NCBI GenBank assembly: GCA_034008185.1
Contig: CM067086.1
Span: 37,611,007-37,675,006, forward strand
Direction of reading: 5' to 3'
From: Gorsachius magnificus
Lineage: Eukaryota; Chordata; Aves; Pelecaniformes; Ardeidae
DNA: 64,000 bases
The position numbers and the translations under genes are program-made. Below the pieces are notes generated by a model, which saw only the letters and a list, made by a program, of their open reading frames with translations, had not been told where the DNA came from and made no database searches. Positions 51,601 to 64,000 of the stretch are shown piece after piece. Each line of letters begins with the position of its first letter. The stretch's first letter is position 1.

Positions 51601-54600
51601 GAGTTGATCCAGGATTTATTTCAGGGAATAGATACTTCATATGAAAGCCACCGAATAGTTATTTCTAATAAACAGATTTTAGACTGTTCTCCCCTCTACC
51701 CCAACCATCTCTATTTAGATGCAGGTTTTTTTTGCATTTTTAGCCAGTAAACATGCTTTTGAAATTATGCCAAGAATTAGTCAAAACACATCTTATATCT
51801 TCTTGAAACACATTATCTTCTATATTCTCAGTATAACATCCTTTTAAGTTCTTTCTGAATACAGAGAATTTAAAATTTATTATTTGCACCTCTCACCCCC
51901 CATGATTAAATCTATTAAGACTGTTTAACCTCAGTCAAAGGCTTCTTTGTGCAACTTTATTAAGACCAGTCTCATCTAGATAAAAAACCATGTTGTCTCA
52001 GCTAATATTCTTATATAATACCTTCTCTCATGCAGAGACAATTTTACAGACTCAAGAGTGATTTTTCTAGCTTGGAAGCTAGCTATCCTGCTGAATCTTT
52101 TCTGGACAAGACATTGTTAGTACCACAGCGATGAATCAATGTAAGTCCACTCAAAAGTTCAGGTTTAGAAGCAAAACCAGAGATACTAAACCCAATAAAT
52201 GAAACAGAAGGCTTGTAAAGACTACGCCATTATCTGTTTTAAAAGGAATCACTAACCTTTTCAACAAAATATAATATTATCTGATAGGAAAAAGGAAAGA
52301 TATGTAAAAAAATGGGGAAAATATTAAATAACCATTATCTGACAAAGAATTTATCTTAAATATGTCATTTTTACAAGAAGGTTAAGTTCCAACTTACAAG
52401 AGTAATACTATTTTCCTAATTATGTCTTTTATTATAACACCGTACATGTTTCTATATTCCATATTACATAATTTGATTTAAATGTATTTTACTTAAGATA
52501 TTTGCAACATAATTAAGCTCCCCATATATCAGTTCAGAAGCATTGTACTGCACGTGTACTTCCATCTTGTACAAGATAAAGTAAACCTAGAAGCAATAGA
52601 GAGTAACATAACAAGAACGATCAAAGATTGTGCAGGGAAATTTTGCAATGAAAAGATAAAAATATCATTTTTCAATCTAGAAAAAGAGGGCTAAATGCTG
52701 GGAAGGGTGAAAGCAGGGAAGGAGTATAATATAAGTGAAGACTTCAAGAATGGCATGAAGATGCTGAATAAGGAATAACTATTCAGTTTCTCCTTGCAAT
52801 TTTTCACAGTAACTACAAGGCATTAATCAAAAAAGGAAACACATGCAATTCAAAATTAAACCATGTGACTGTTGCCATACAACACTAAAAAACCTAGATG
52901 AGTTTAAACACTGATTAGACAAGCTTGCAAAGAGGGATCTTCAAAAAACTTAAGTATAAAGATCCCACATCAGGTTCAGTAAGTCTAAGATTTATGAAGG
53001 AGCTAGAAAATGTATTAGTGAGTATATTGACATGTGTTCGCTCTTTTTTCCTTATCTTTGGTCTCCAAATACTCATTATTAGCCAGTGTCAAAGAAAACG
53101 GGGCTAGATGGATCCTTCTCAGTATCGCTGTTACAGACTAACCAGTCACAGACAAACTAACTCTTCCTTACAGACAAACAGTAAGCTACGCAATCAAAAC
53201 CCACTACAGAATAAAATCCAAATCTGTTGAATCATGTTTCTTTACAAGTTACCAAATGCTTAGTTAACTTTGAAGGCAAACAAAAAAAATACTGCGAGAA
53301 TTATTTCTCGGCGGCCTTCTATGAAGTCCTTAAAGGACTCAAAATGTCCAAAGCAAGACGTTGAGCAGTGAAAAGAATACTGTAGAAGTCTAAAGCATGC
53401 TGGTATAAGCAAGTGGAAATCTATTTCATTGTGAATCAAAGGTTATTTACTGGGCAGAGCTATACCCAGTTTCAGGAAGTGGGGCTGGGACATTCAGGAT
53501 CGCAGCCCATATATCACTGTTCCGCAATGCTTAACTGAAGTGCACATTTGTGCTACATGCCACTTCTGCCTGCAGAGTTCAAACTTGTAACACTTCCCCT
53601 TCCTAACAGGGCCCTACGACAATGGCATGACAACCTTCTTAAGGCAAGATAAAAGGAGATCATGACAAGAAGCTTTGGCACAATCTATTTTCCCTTAACA
53701 GTTCTCTTCCGCACCATTTCGCAGCCAGCCGTCCCCGGCTATCAAGAGATAACTATATCAGAGCTCCACGTCTCTGAGTGATGTTTCAGGGGGAAAACAG
53801 TTCCAAGCCACTGTCTCATAAAAACAAACAAAAAATGTTATGTGTACAAATTAAGGAACATTTAAACCATGCAGTGTCAAACTGTGTCCTGCTTCAGTAG
53901 TAAGTAACTGCTTTGATTTGCTCAGCCTGGAATAACTCCCTACACTGTAACACAACCTGCTTTATTATTGTGGTTTACAGTTTGCAGTGGGTTCTTTAAT
54001 GCTAGGAATCAATTTCTGTACAAAAAAGCTCTAGCCAATGAATCACATACATGTTTTGTTCCCTTCAGATATGCACACACTTTGAGGAGGCAGAGGTAAT
54101 TCAAAGTAATTCAGACATGGTAAATCTATAGCTGACTTCTCTCTCTGTCTTCCTCTAGCCACCAAGAAGGTACAGAGCACTTCCATACCTTTTCCTTCTA
54201 GAAAAGCCAGATATAGTATTTATTAAATTCCTTTGAAATGAAAAAAAAGTTAGACAGAATTGTTGCTAAAGAATTTCCATTAGAGGGGAAAAAAAAGAAA
54301 CAGAAGAAATTCACTATTTTTCCAAGAAGCAGCAAAAAAAAATACTAATATTCACAGATCAATCCCTGCAAACACAAATCCTATTCAACAAATCTTTGTT
54401 ACATAACAGAGCCTCGTTGAGTAAATTTAAATTTTAGAGTAGCGTTATAAGCTGGAAACAACTGAAATAAGAAGTGTTTGAAAGAAAAATGCAAAATCCT
54501 GGGTACTTAAAGAAGCTCTGAGCATTTAAGTTCCGTTTTCAGTTTTATATTAAAAAGATCCCACCACATAGGGTTTGCTTCACACAATAAAGATTCACTT

Positions 54601-57600
54601 TCACAAATTTGAAGAACTTACAATAACAGAATATTGCCAACAGCTACCATAATTCCTGCAGGTCTGACCCTGCCTCCCACTGAAACTAAGCTGGAAAATC
54701 AGTTGGAAATTTCTGAGTTCCAAGCCTTTGTAAATGAAAAGGCAAAAAAAAAAAGTAGTAATAAAGGCATTGCACCATTTAAGCTGCTTCAGATTGAAAT
54801 TTAAGACAAAATAACACCACAGAAATCTCCTAGAAACACAAGTTTTAAAAATTTACCAGCATTCATTAGCTTAATTATATAAATACACGTTAATAGTAGC
54901 AGTTAGACACAGCACCTTAAAAGCAGGGAAAACAGGCTAATTTCCTTAATGAGAAATGTTTCATTGTATCACAGATATCCATTTCCATTTCCTTTTCCAT
55001 CTAGTAATTATTCCTCATTAGTGACCTGTTGCAAACACTACCATTTCAGTTTATTTTCGCTCAGAACAGCATTCTGCTGCTAGGTAAGATGCTTTACTAA
55101 AATCAAAGTTACATTGCTTCTCCCCCCAAAGAAATAAAAGATCAAGAAATAGGACCCCTTGCTTTAAGGGGTTTAATTACCCCCTTCCATCTTTTCACAT
55201 GACCATTTGAGAAATCAAGAGAGTTAATATTCAAATCGTGCATTAAAAAACATTGCAGCATTCCTGTTCAAGTCCTCCCCTGCCTGACACTTTTTCTGCC
55301 ACTGGCTTTTCAAGAAGCAACTTACTTTCTTTCAGAACTCAGTCTCTGTTCATGAAACAATAAATGGGACATCAGAATATCTGGGAATCACCAGGATACA
55401 GTAATTAGTACCTGTCATCTGACCTGCCTTCCTACTGCAACAGCTGTTTGTAACATTTGCTGGCAAAATCTCCCATGGCACTGGTGAGAGACAACCACTG
55501 AATCCTTCTGTCCTCCTCCCAAGCCTGAGAACAGTAAAATAGTTTGCTCTTACATGTGGATCTTAAATCCACAAGATTACCTATGAACCTAAAAAAGTTT
55601 TTTTGCCAGCTAGAGAGCTATGTACAAGCAGTAAGTACCTGCATCAGTTGGTTTAACAGTTCCTAAGCAAATGCACCTGCATCCCAGTTCCAGGTTTCCA
55701 CAGACTTACTCTATCACAGCTGTGAAGAATAAGCTATTTTAAACTATAAGAAACAAGCACTATCCTAGAAAATTTATACTGCATGGGGACAGGTATTCAA
55801 GCACTTAATTCTTTAGCACTGCTAGAAGTGCAGAGATGTGTCCCTATTAGCATGTCAGGACAGAAACTGATGGTAATGAAGCCTTCAAAAGGTTCTTCAG
55901 AAGTCAATTTAGCCTTCTCAGAGATTTACTGAATGCGGTGTAATTGCAAAGACTGCCAACACAAGAAGTTGAATGTCATCCAGAACAGCTATAGAAACTA
56001 CAGCATCAGGGAAAGAAAGCAGAGGCATTTGGATTGAAAGGATGCAAGGACTAAAATTACAGGGGAAGGGAGCAGAGCAGGCCTATCCCATTCAAAGGAT
56101 TTTTATTTTATGTCTCCCTCTCCCTAGCCAAGCTCAACAGCATGAAGCATAACAGCAAGTATAGTACTGATGAATAGACTGGTAAAAGAAGCTTCCCAAT
56201 AGTTTACAAACGCTCAAAGATTACTGGACAATACCATGGGAATAGTAAGTCTTCTTGGTTTTAATTACATTTTAAAGGGACGTATGATTCAGTTGTATTT
56301 TATGTGCTGAGTTAGGCTGGACCATTCCCAGAATAACAGGCATTGAATATGACCAGAAAGGTTGTAAGAAAATAACTTGGATCAGATCACTTCGAAGCAA
56401 GTAATTGAACCACATCAATTTCTCTTAAGGAGAGCTGAAATGCATCATCAGCCAAGTGATGTTTCAGAGCTACATCACCCCCACACATTAGGCATTAGAG
56501 AGTGATCTAAAAAGGGGGCAGAAACTTTTCCAACCTTCTGTGTCTGTCAAATTATCCAGACATAAGAGCTATTAATTTAATTTTAAGCAGACCCTGCCGA
56601 AAGGTCATCCATGCAGTAATAAGAGACTTTCAAGCTACACAGCTTTCTTTCCTATCCATGGTGTGCGCACACACATTAGCCTCACACTTGCATAAGAACC
56701 CAGGAAAAGGGATGCTACCCGATCCAATTCTTTTGTTTAAGAAGGAAGCAGTTCTTTACTTGCATCCCACCACAAGATACTCACAAGGATTAGAATGTAA
56801 CAGGAAAGCTAATAATGTCATACGCTCTCACCAGCTCACTGGAGTGAGCTGTAGCTGAGAATGTGGAGCAGCTTGCTAATATCTCCTTTATGAAATGGAC
56901 TGTTGTGCGCCTTAGCTTTCTCTGAATGCATATACTAGTACACATGACTCAGGAGAAGGCTATGCAAACTACTGTTTTAGTCTTCAGATAAAAAGCATGT
57001 TTGAAGTTAAGTATCGAGGTAACAGTAATAGCTACTGCTTAGGAAAACTCTTGCATAATATCTCAGCCTTGTGAATTTCATTTTCTTCCCCTTTTGATTA
57101 TTTACATGCAGTGGTTTTATTCTACTTTTAATAAATAAATAACTTCTTCATTAAGACCTCACTTGAACGCACTAAGCTCAAACACAGCTTTGCACAAATG
57201 CATGAAATTGTTTTGTTCAGGATTTGTATCAGCACTGAACAAGAGCTACAGTGCAGAGACAGCACAGACTACAGTTAGAAGCGTGGTACCTCTACGGCTT
57301 AAATCAGGTATTGCTGTCGGCTACCTCCTCCCATTGCCTTGGCTTTCACTATGTCCCATGCTGTGGGTTTCATTGTCACAGAAAGAACCAGACTGCAAAG
57401 AGAGCAGGCTGAAAAAGAACACAGGAAAAAAAAAAAAATATTTTTCAGTTGAATCAGTTCCTGACCTGGGTCAGTATATGACTGCACAAACTGCAGTGCC
57501 ATCGAAGAGGGAGAGAATGGCAACTTCCTAAACTGCCACCAAAACATTAAGAGTGAAGACTTATGCTGAAGGACTTGCTTTGCAGACTCCTTGCAGACCT

Positions 57601-60600
57601 GTGGCTTTTGGTTTTTGAGCTAATTCCTTGTCTTCCATGTCCTGGACTGTGTCAGTCCCCCGTTATACTCAGTAAGAGCTGACTAAATACCAATACAACC
57701 TCAATTTGCTGGGCAGTATTCTGTGACCTGTGCTACAGGAGAGGTGAGCCTGTATAGATTAAAGACTGGGTTTCTTCTATGTTTTTTAAGTTCTGGTTCA
57801 AGCTATAGTCTTCCTGTTGATTCAATGTTTGGTTCAAACTGTTTCAAGAAGGACAAGTAAAAACAATCAAAACTCTTCAGTGTGAGAAAGAAGCCATGAA
57901 ATTGTCAAAAATAAAACCACAGTAGTTCACTCACATGAATGAAACAGACCCTACTGACTAGTTTAAAATGGTTTCTTGACCCATGTTTCCTATCATATTT
58001 TTCAAGCTAGTATATATGACTTGGAACTCTAGCTTACAGGATATAATTAATTTAAATATTTTACCCAATGACTATCTGAAATTATGACATCTTAATATAT
58101 AAGATTAATAGAGGGGACTATTTATTTCGGCAAATAGCCAAGTTTGGAGCTATCATCAAGCATATTTCCTAAAAGAACTCAATTCCTTTATTTTTATAAA
58201 TGCAATTGCTGAATAACCCTTACTGCATTAGGACCCTATCTACTTTCCAATTCACCCACCAATATAACAACAATATGCTACCATTAAAATAAACAGTATG
58301 TGATTTTTGTTCAGGTCTAACATCTAATCTGTCTTTTACTACTAGATTAGCCAGAAACTGCTCTCCTTAACAAAAGCACTGACAATAGAGCATTAAAGTA
58401 CACCTTCCTATGACAGCACTGCCAGTTAGGACTTGGCCCTAACTGTTACAAACAATTACAAAATGAAATAGGTAATTAAAGCCTTATAATCATCAGAACA
58501 GTAAGCACCACTGGATATATTACTAAACTCACCCAAATCATTACAGCTAAAAAAGTGTAAATATGTATGTACCTATATCAATGCTGTGGCAAGTTCTCTG
58601 GGTCATTGCTAGGGATATTCCTGTTCAGATAGAAATAGGCAAACTTGACTTTATAAAGCTGCTTAAGATACTGTTTCACATATGCGGAAAGAGGATCCAC
58701 TAGATTTATTTGATTGAAAACCAGAGCAAGAAAAGACAAAAATCGGAGTAAGACAAGCATTCTCATCTGGAAAATCAGATTAAAACACAATAATCCAGCC
58801 CGATTTGCACTCAGTCCCCAAATCCTAAACCACAACATCCAAGTACAACAAGCTTTTAAAAAATTCTACATAAGTATCTGTCATCTATTGCAAATCAATT
58901 ATTTTCACGTTATCAAACAAGGCTATTATTTCAACATTTTGTTTGTAAAGCAAGTCAATTTCCAGAAACATGAAAATAAAACAAACCTAAGAAACAGACC
59001 TGCCCTCTGTTCAGATTTCCTCAGATACATCCTCCTCTTTCCACCTGGAAGTCTTCCCTAAACATAAGCTGAAGACTTTGAATATTTGTATGAGGTTTCC
59101 CAATTTGCTGCTCAGGTGAGACTATGAGGCTGAACAACATTACCAGGATCCTGAGAAACACCTGTACAGTGTGTGCACTGATTGCAGTTCATCTAACACA
59201 CTTCAGGCATTCCAATGAATACACTTTCATACATATTTTTCTGGAAATCCCATGTAGAAACACAGGAATTCTGCATAAGATTGCCTGGAGTCCTAGTCCT
59301 CCTCAATACCACAAAAATCTCACTCAAATACCCCTTCACTGAAAAAGATAAAGACCTATCAGAGTTGCATATACTTCTCTCAAAGGAGCAAATAAACACG
59401 GATTCAAAAGTGCGTTGCCTGGAATGACTTTGGCCAGTTCAAGCACCTGGAGTAGAAACAAACTGGTACTTGGCTGAGTTACTTTCCCCCCACCTGCTTG
59501 TAGCTGTTGGAGAAAAATCAGCTATCTACTTTAAGTTCCTGTAATTCCTCAGCCTTCTACATATGCAGTACAGACCAATTGTTGCGCTGAACAATTCTCA
59601 GAACAGGTCATATCTCGAGAGATTAGAAAATGCACGGTATTATAGGTAGGGTTTTGTAGGAGGGTAGCTCTTGGTTTAAAAGATTTTCCATGAACTAATA
59701 ATAAATCCTAATACCGAGTACTAAAGATATTTAGGGGTTTTTTTAAATGGTTGTTTTTTAAATCAGAAATTCATTACTGTATCTACCACAACTGTCCTCA
59801 GATTAATATCGCTCTGAGGGCTTTCTTTTGCCAATATTGTATACTAATCAGTTAGCTTTAATAGGAACCCCAGCCTTTTACTAATTCATTCTACCATCCA
59901 ATGAAGCTCAGCCTTAAGTTTAATTTTACAAATTATACAGCAAATTCATAGCAGATTCTTGGTATATTAATGATGTCAAACTTTAAAACTGAACACAGCA
60001 TACTACACAATACTACACAAATTGCAGTTGTATAGCCCCAGACTGCAGTAAGTTCTCTTGCCATTATTAACCTATTTGTATTTATCCTCCTATAAAGAAT
60101 ACTTAATGAAAAGGGTTTAATAACACAAGCAGCAGCTGCACCTTGAAAGCTTACATGAATGCTACCAGCAGAGATCCTGTGGAATACATAATACAGACGA
60201 GACACAGCCAGGAGTGATTATTGTGTGGATGACCCTGTAGAGGAGGAGGAAATTATTAAATTTTATTACTGCAGTACAATAAAGAATGCTAATCTGTAGA
60301 CTGAGGTTACAGATTACATAAGAGATCTTGCTGCTGAATGATTTAACATCATGGGACCGCAGATATAATATTGTTTGTTATCACAGATGGAGGTTCCAGA
60401 TAACAGGATTTAGGGCTCGGGGTTTGGTTTTTTAGTGTTTATATATGATCTACAACTGAAAATAAACAGATCTGAAATAACAGTCAAATAGAAAGCAGGA
60501 CCTTACAGGATAACCACCTTTCAGTTTTCAAAGGAACGTTTTTCCAGACAGTATGTCAGAGTACACTGAATAACCAAGAATTTGGGTGCAGTAGTAGTCC

Positions 60601-61710
60601 AGTATTCTCGGGAGTAGGAATTACTGCTGGGAAAATGTAAACCTCAGTTCTCCTGGAGTGCATCAAAACATTTCTACGAATAAGAGGTCAAAGTTTCCTA
60701 GAACACTAGATACAACTGTCTTATCTACAAAAACCCCACCTAATAAGTGTATGATTATCCCTGTTTGCAATCCTGTGGAACACTGTTAACCAAGTTCAAA
60801 GAGAATCAAACAGCAGGTTGGCCACAACAGACACCTAACCAACTGTGTAATAACTTCAGTGACTTTCTGAGCAAATGCATCAGATGGAAAGTAAGACTTG
60901 GTTGAACTGGATATAGTAGTATGCACCTAATCTTATAGATCAGCTTTACTGTCAGCAGGATACACTGGCTGCAGATACAACCATAGCTCTTTTCTCCACC
61001 TCCAACCCCCCTCGCCCGGATCATACTTCCTGAGACTTCACCAACTTCCTTGGACAGTACTTCTCAAACAACTAACACACCGAACCTGGAAGAAAACATT
61101 AAATTCTTTGTAAGTTATCAATACTTATCAATTGTACATCAAGTACTTACTGGTACAACACAAAAGACGGGCAATACAACAAAGTCATTTTAGAACATAC
61201 TCTCCATTTCAAAGCCACAAAACAATCCCAAAGGTGCACAGGTGGAAAGGGATACCACACATTGTATCACACAGCATTGGCTTTCAAAGTACACCCAATT
61301 TTTTAGAGATGTCCATAAGAATTGCCTTTTACTGCTCAAATATCACAACCCTTCCAGATTCTAGATCCTATCTACACAGGGTTTGCATATATTGACATAC
61401 AACAGTTTAGTAAATCAATCTCCTTCCTTTTACCTGCCCCAGGTAATTCATTGTTCAATTCATTACGGTCAACACCAAAGGGAATGTAAGCTAATTCATT
61501 ACTTCTAACATTTGTTCTTTTCATACTGTATTATAGCAGCAAAGAAAATCCTGCAGACCCTCATGGTATTTGAAATATTCAGCAATAGTATCTTGACACC
61601 TTGCTTAATTGCATTTTGGACGTTCTGCAGCCATCATCATTCCCAGTGAATGATTTTCTTTGGGGCGCATTTTAATTTATGCCTGCTACTCCCTTAATCC
61701 AGATTCAATT

Positions 61711-61764
61711 TAAAAAAAAAAAAAAAACAAACCCAAAAACCAAAACCAAAAAAAACCCCACAAT
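61711..61764. repeat. A16 and CCAAAA-rich low-complexity tract
   Basis: A run of 16 A (61712-61727) is followed by CAAACCC, CCAAAACC and further A/C-only sequence up to about 61760. It is the complement type of the GGTTT tracts elsewhere in the window. No retrocopy body is recognised. Confidence 0.85.
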
Positions 61765-64000
61765 AACTATGAATACCATTAGCTAAAATACCAAATCTAT
61801 GAAAATGTGCCCTAGAGGTTCTGAGCCTCACCCTCCTGTGGCTGGTGATACCGCACCTAGAGATCCAGCCACAGAGTGGGTGGGAGCAGGGTAGTAGCAA
61901 AGCTGCACCCTTCCCATGATGGGGGCTGCACACCCACTGGAATCTGCACAGCAGGTCATCAGTTGTCCCCAAGACTCCCTGTCATCTGCACCTCATAAAG
62001 ATCCTGTTTCTGTTTGCTTTAAAAAACAAAACAAAGCACTACCCAACGTTTCCGGTAATAAGGAAATAGCATTCCTTGCTGAAAGGTAATCATGCCACCA
62101 GCTACATTAGGATTCGAGGGTTCTTCTAACTTAACTATTAGTACTTACTACGCAGTAAGACAAAACTAATTTCTATACAAGCTGCAGCCACATCAGCACC
62201 AAAGAATAAACCTGAAAAGTTAGACAAGAATTCTTAGTTTTAACCTAGAAACATTAGAAGTGAGCAGTCTACCCCTCCTTTCTTATGCAAGCTTATAGTC
62301 ACTTAGCAACTTGGTGGTGACTGCCTTTGTTTCAAGAATATTGATAACTAGATTATGAAACTACCGGTTCAGTAAAAATAACATCTTAAAATAAGAGACA
62401 CGTCAGTCAAGTTATTCCTATTCTAGGAAATTCTATGTGTACTCTGAGTCAGATTGCTTTGACAGATAAAAGCACATAGTCAAGCTATGTCTTGACTAAG
62501 TTGCATGTGCATATATTATATTAAGTTTCCAGAATTTATTGAGTATCAATTCCATCCAATTCTCGAGATACTTGTATTATGCTCAGAATGAAACAAAATC
62601 CATCCTTTCAAACCATTTCTATACTTTGGAAAAATAATTTTAAAGTCAGCCCTCAAATCAGTGCATTCCTGTTATGATTTAAGAGAAATTGTAGGCCCTT
62701 CAAGGCCCAAATAATTTGCATTTCATTTATTCTATATACATACAGATGTTAGAAAAACTGTGTTATTAACATGTCACACTATCAGAAATAAAGCATTTTA
62801 TGAAAAAGAAAAAAATTAAGTCACCACATTACTCAATTTTTATCCACACTCTCTTGCAAGAAATGCTGTGAGACAACTTATAACAAACAGAGAAACTAGG
62901 TCTAAAGCTAATTTTAAACCATATGAGGATGGATGTGTTGAAAGAGAAATCAATTTGTATTCCTCTCTCCTGTGTTGTCCGCTGAAGCCTCAACACATGG
63001 AAAATGTAATATATTTTTTTATACTTGTCTATGATAGTATTTATGGAGAACACTGCGTAAAAAGCAGGGAAGAAGCTGTAAATTCTCTTTCTGTTGAGAT
63101 TAACATGCAAAAGAGAATGAAGCATGAACAACAGTGAAGCCAAAAAGTTCTCCTAGAGGGAAGAAATCATGTGCTTTAACAGGTGAAAAGGAAGCCAGAG
63201 CACAACTAGCTAAAGCAGAAGTTTACAGCTGAATCCCAAACACTTAAGAGAATGCAACACAGCTGTTTCCAATGATACATCCCCACAAATGTGTCCTAAT
63301 GACCACTCATTCACAGCCAAAAATACAGATCTACAAGGCTGCTCTAATACTCATTGTTTCTTTGCTATTCTGTGCACTTCTTAATTTTCCAAATGGTTTT
63401 AAAATCAGGCTCTGTGGCCCAAAAAATCCCAAACCATTTTTCAGGAACAATTTCTCTGCCCTTCTGCTGTGTGACCCTCAGTACAGAGCTGACAAGCAAG
63501 TGCTAGGACTGCTTTAATTAAATATTACACAAATCAGCTGAATGATTCCTTCTGATCTCCCAACAGTCACTCACCAACAGAGCACAGAGTTCACACAACC
63601 CAAAAGAAACAGCAAATGTCCCATTCGGCTGAAGGCAAAGAGTGTGAGGCAAGTAAGAAACAGGAATTCTGCACTTCAAATGAATCCTCCTGAGCAGGGA
63701 ACGAAGCCAAGTGATAGGATATCAAATTTTCACGGAAAAGGCAGAGCGGAAGCCTGGGTTTACAGCTGTAGCAGGATTCTAGAAGCAAAGGGAATGAGAA
63801 AAACAAAACAAAGCAAACCAAAATATGGTCTAACAGAGCAGATGAGGTATTGAAAAATTAGAGAGCCTGACTGTAAGACAGCAAAGTCAGAAGAGCAGAC
63901 TGCTTAAAAAAAGCAAGAAGGAAAACGGGATGGGATAATAATAGGTTAAAAGACAATAAACGTTATAGTTTTTAGGAAAAAGTGGTGGTTAAGCAATGGT

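Larger units (their letters stand above)
28179..64000 (-). other. STXBP6: STXBP6 long upstream intron (partial)
   Basis: About 35.8 kb of non-coding DNA extends from the acceptor of the exon at 28048-28178 to the right edge. I looked for reverse-complement codons of the amisyn N terminus (the segments around LDERML and GGQGEYL) and saw none. Inside are two short CR1 3' ends, one older CR1 copy, one solo LTR, a nested tandem duplication, a palindrome cluster and several homopolymer tracts, each listed separately. The stretches 32470-38680, 38870-42110, 48630-61700 and 61770-64000 hold nothing I can name; no coding family is recognised in any of their short open frames. Confidence 0.75.

Noticed and set aside
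57163..57531. 122-codon plus-strand open frame
   Set aside because: No family motif is seen, it contains an A-run-encoded lysine stretch, and no splice or promoter context supports it; it is probably chance in intron DNA.
59998..60022. Tandem TACTACACAA pair
   Set aside because: Only two 10-bp copies, as expected by chance or slippage; not worth listing as a repeat element.
1..64000. CRISPR arrays, operons, phage or plasmid features
   Set aside because: No regularly spaced repeats, no dense same-strand ORFs and clear spliceosomal gene structure; the window is vertebrate genomic DNA.

Overview
The window looks like bird nuclear DNA. It is AT-rich, intron-dominated and gene-poor. Its interspersed repeats are CR1 LINE fragments, three of them with typical CR1 3'-half or 3'-end sequence (two keep the ATTCTATG terminal repeat), plus one solo LTR of an avian endogenous-retrovirus type. 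There is no sign of bacterial, plasmid or phage organisation, and no operons, CRISPR arrays or rRNA genes were seen. The species cannot be fixed from the sequence.

One protein-coding gene is supported: STXBP6 (amisyn, syntaxin-binding protein 6), on the minus strand. Three internal coding exons were found by translation and confirmed by splice sites and matching reading-frame phases: 28048-28178, 26126-26291 and 3395-3552. Joined in that order they encode about 151 residues without a break. These cover the second half of the N-terminal PH-like/Sec3-type domain and then most of the C-terminal R-SNARE-like coiled coil. The start codon and N-terminal exon(s) are not in the window and should lie above 64000. 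The short last coding exon and the 3' UTR are also not visible and should lie below position 1.

Layout from low to high coordinates: a CR1 fragment carrying part of the ORF2 endonuclease (1 to about 975, running off the edge); intron; exon 'SNARE' (3395-3552); a 22.6 kb intron; exon 26126-26291; a 1.76 kb intron; exon 28048-28178; then about 36 kb of a very long upstream intron. That upstream intron holds an unusual nested tandem duplication (31026-31253), two short CR1 3' ends (about 32409 and 38690), a palindrome cluster (42121-42182), a solo LTR (44825-45411), a homopolymer tract flanked by a 16-bp direct repeat (45481-45555), a possible 30-nt micro-exon (47443-47472) and an older CR1 copy (about 48051-48620). 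I see no other genes; the many short open frames look like chance frames in AT-rich intron DNA.

No novel multi-gene system is evident. The most useful leads are small: the nested duplication, the possible micro-exon, the open read-through past the SNARE exon's donor, the direct-repeat-flanked A tract, and a cluster of POU/FOX-like motifs near 48.9 kb.
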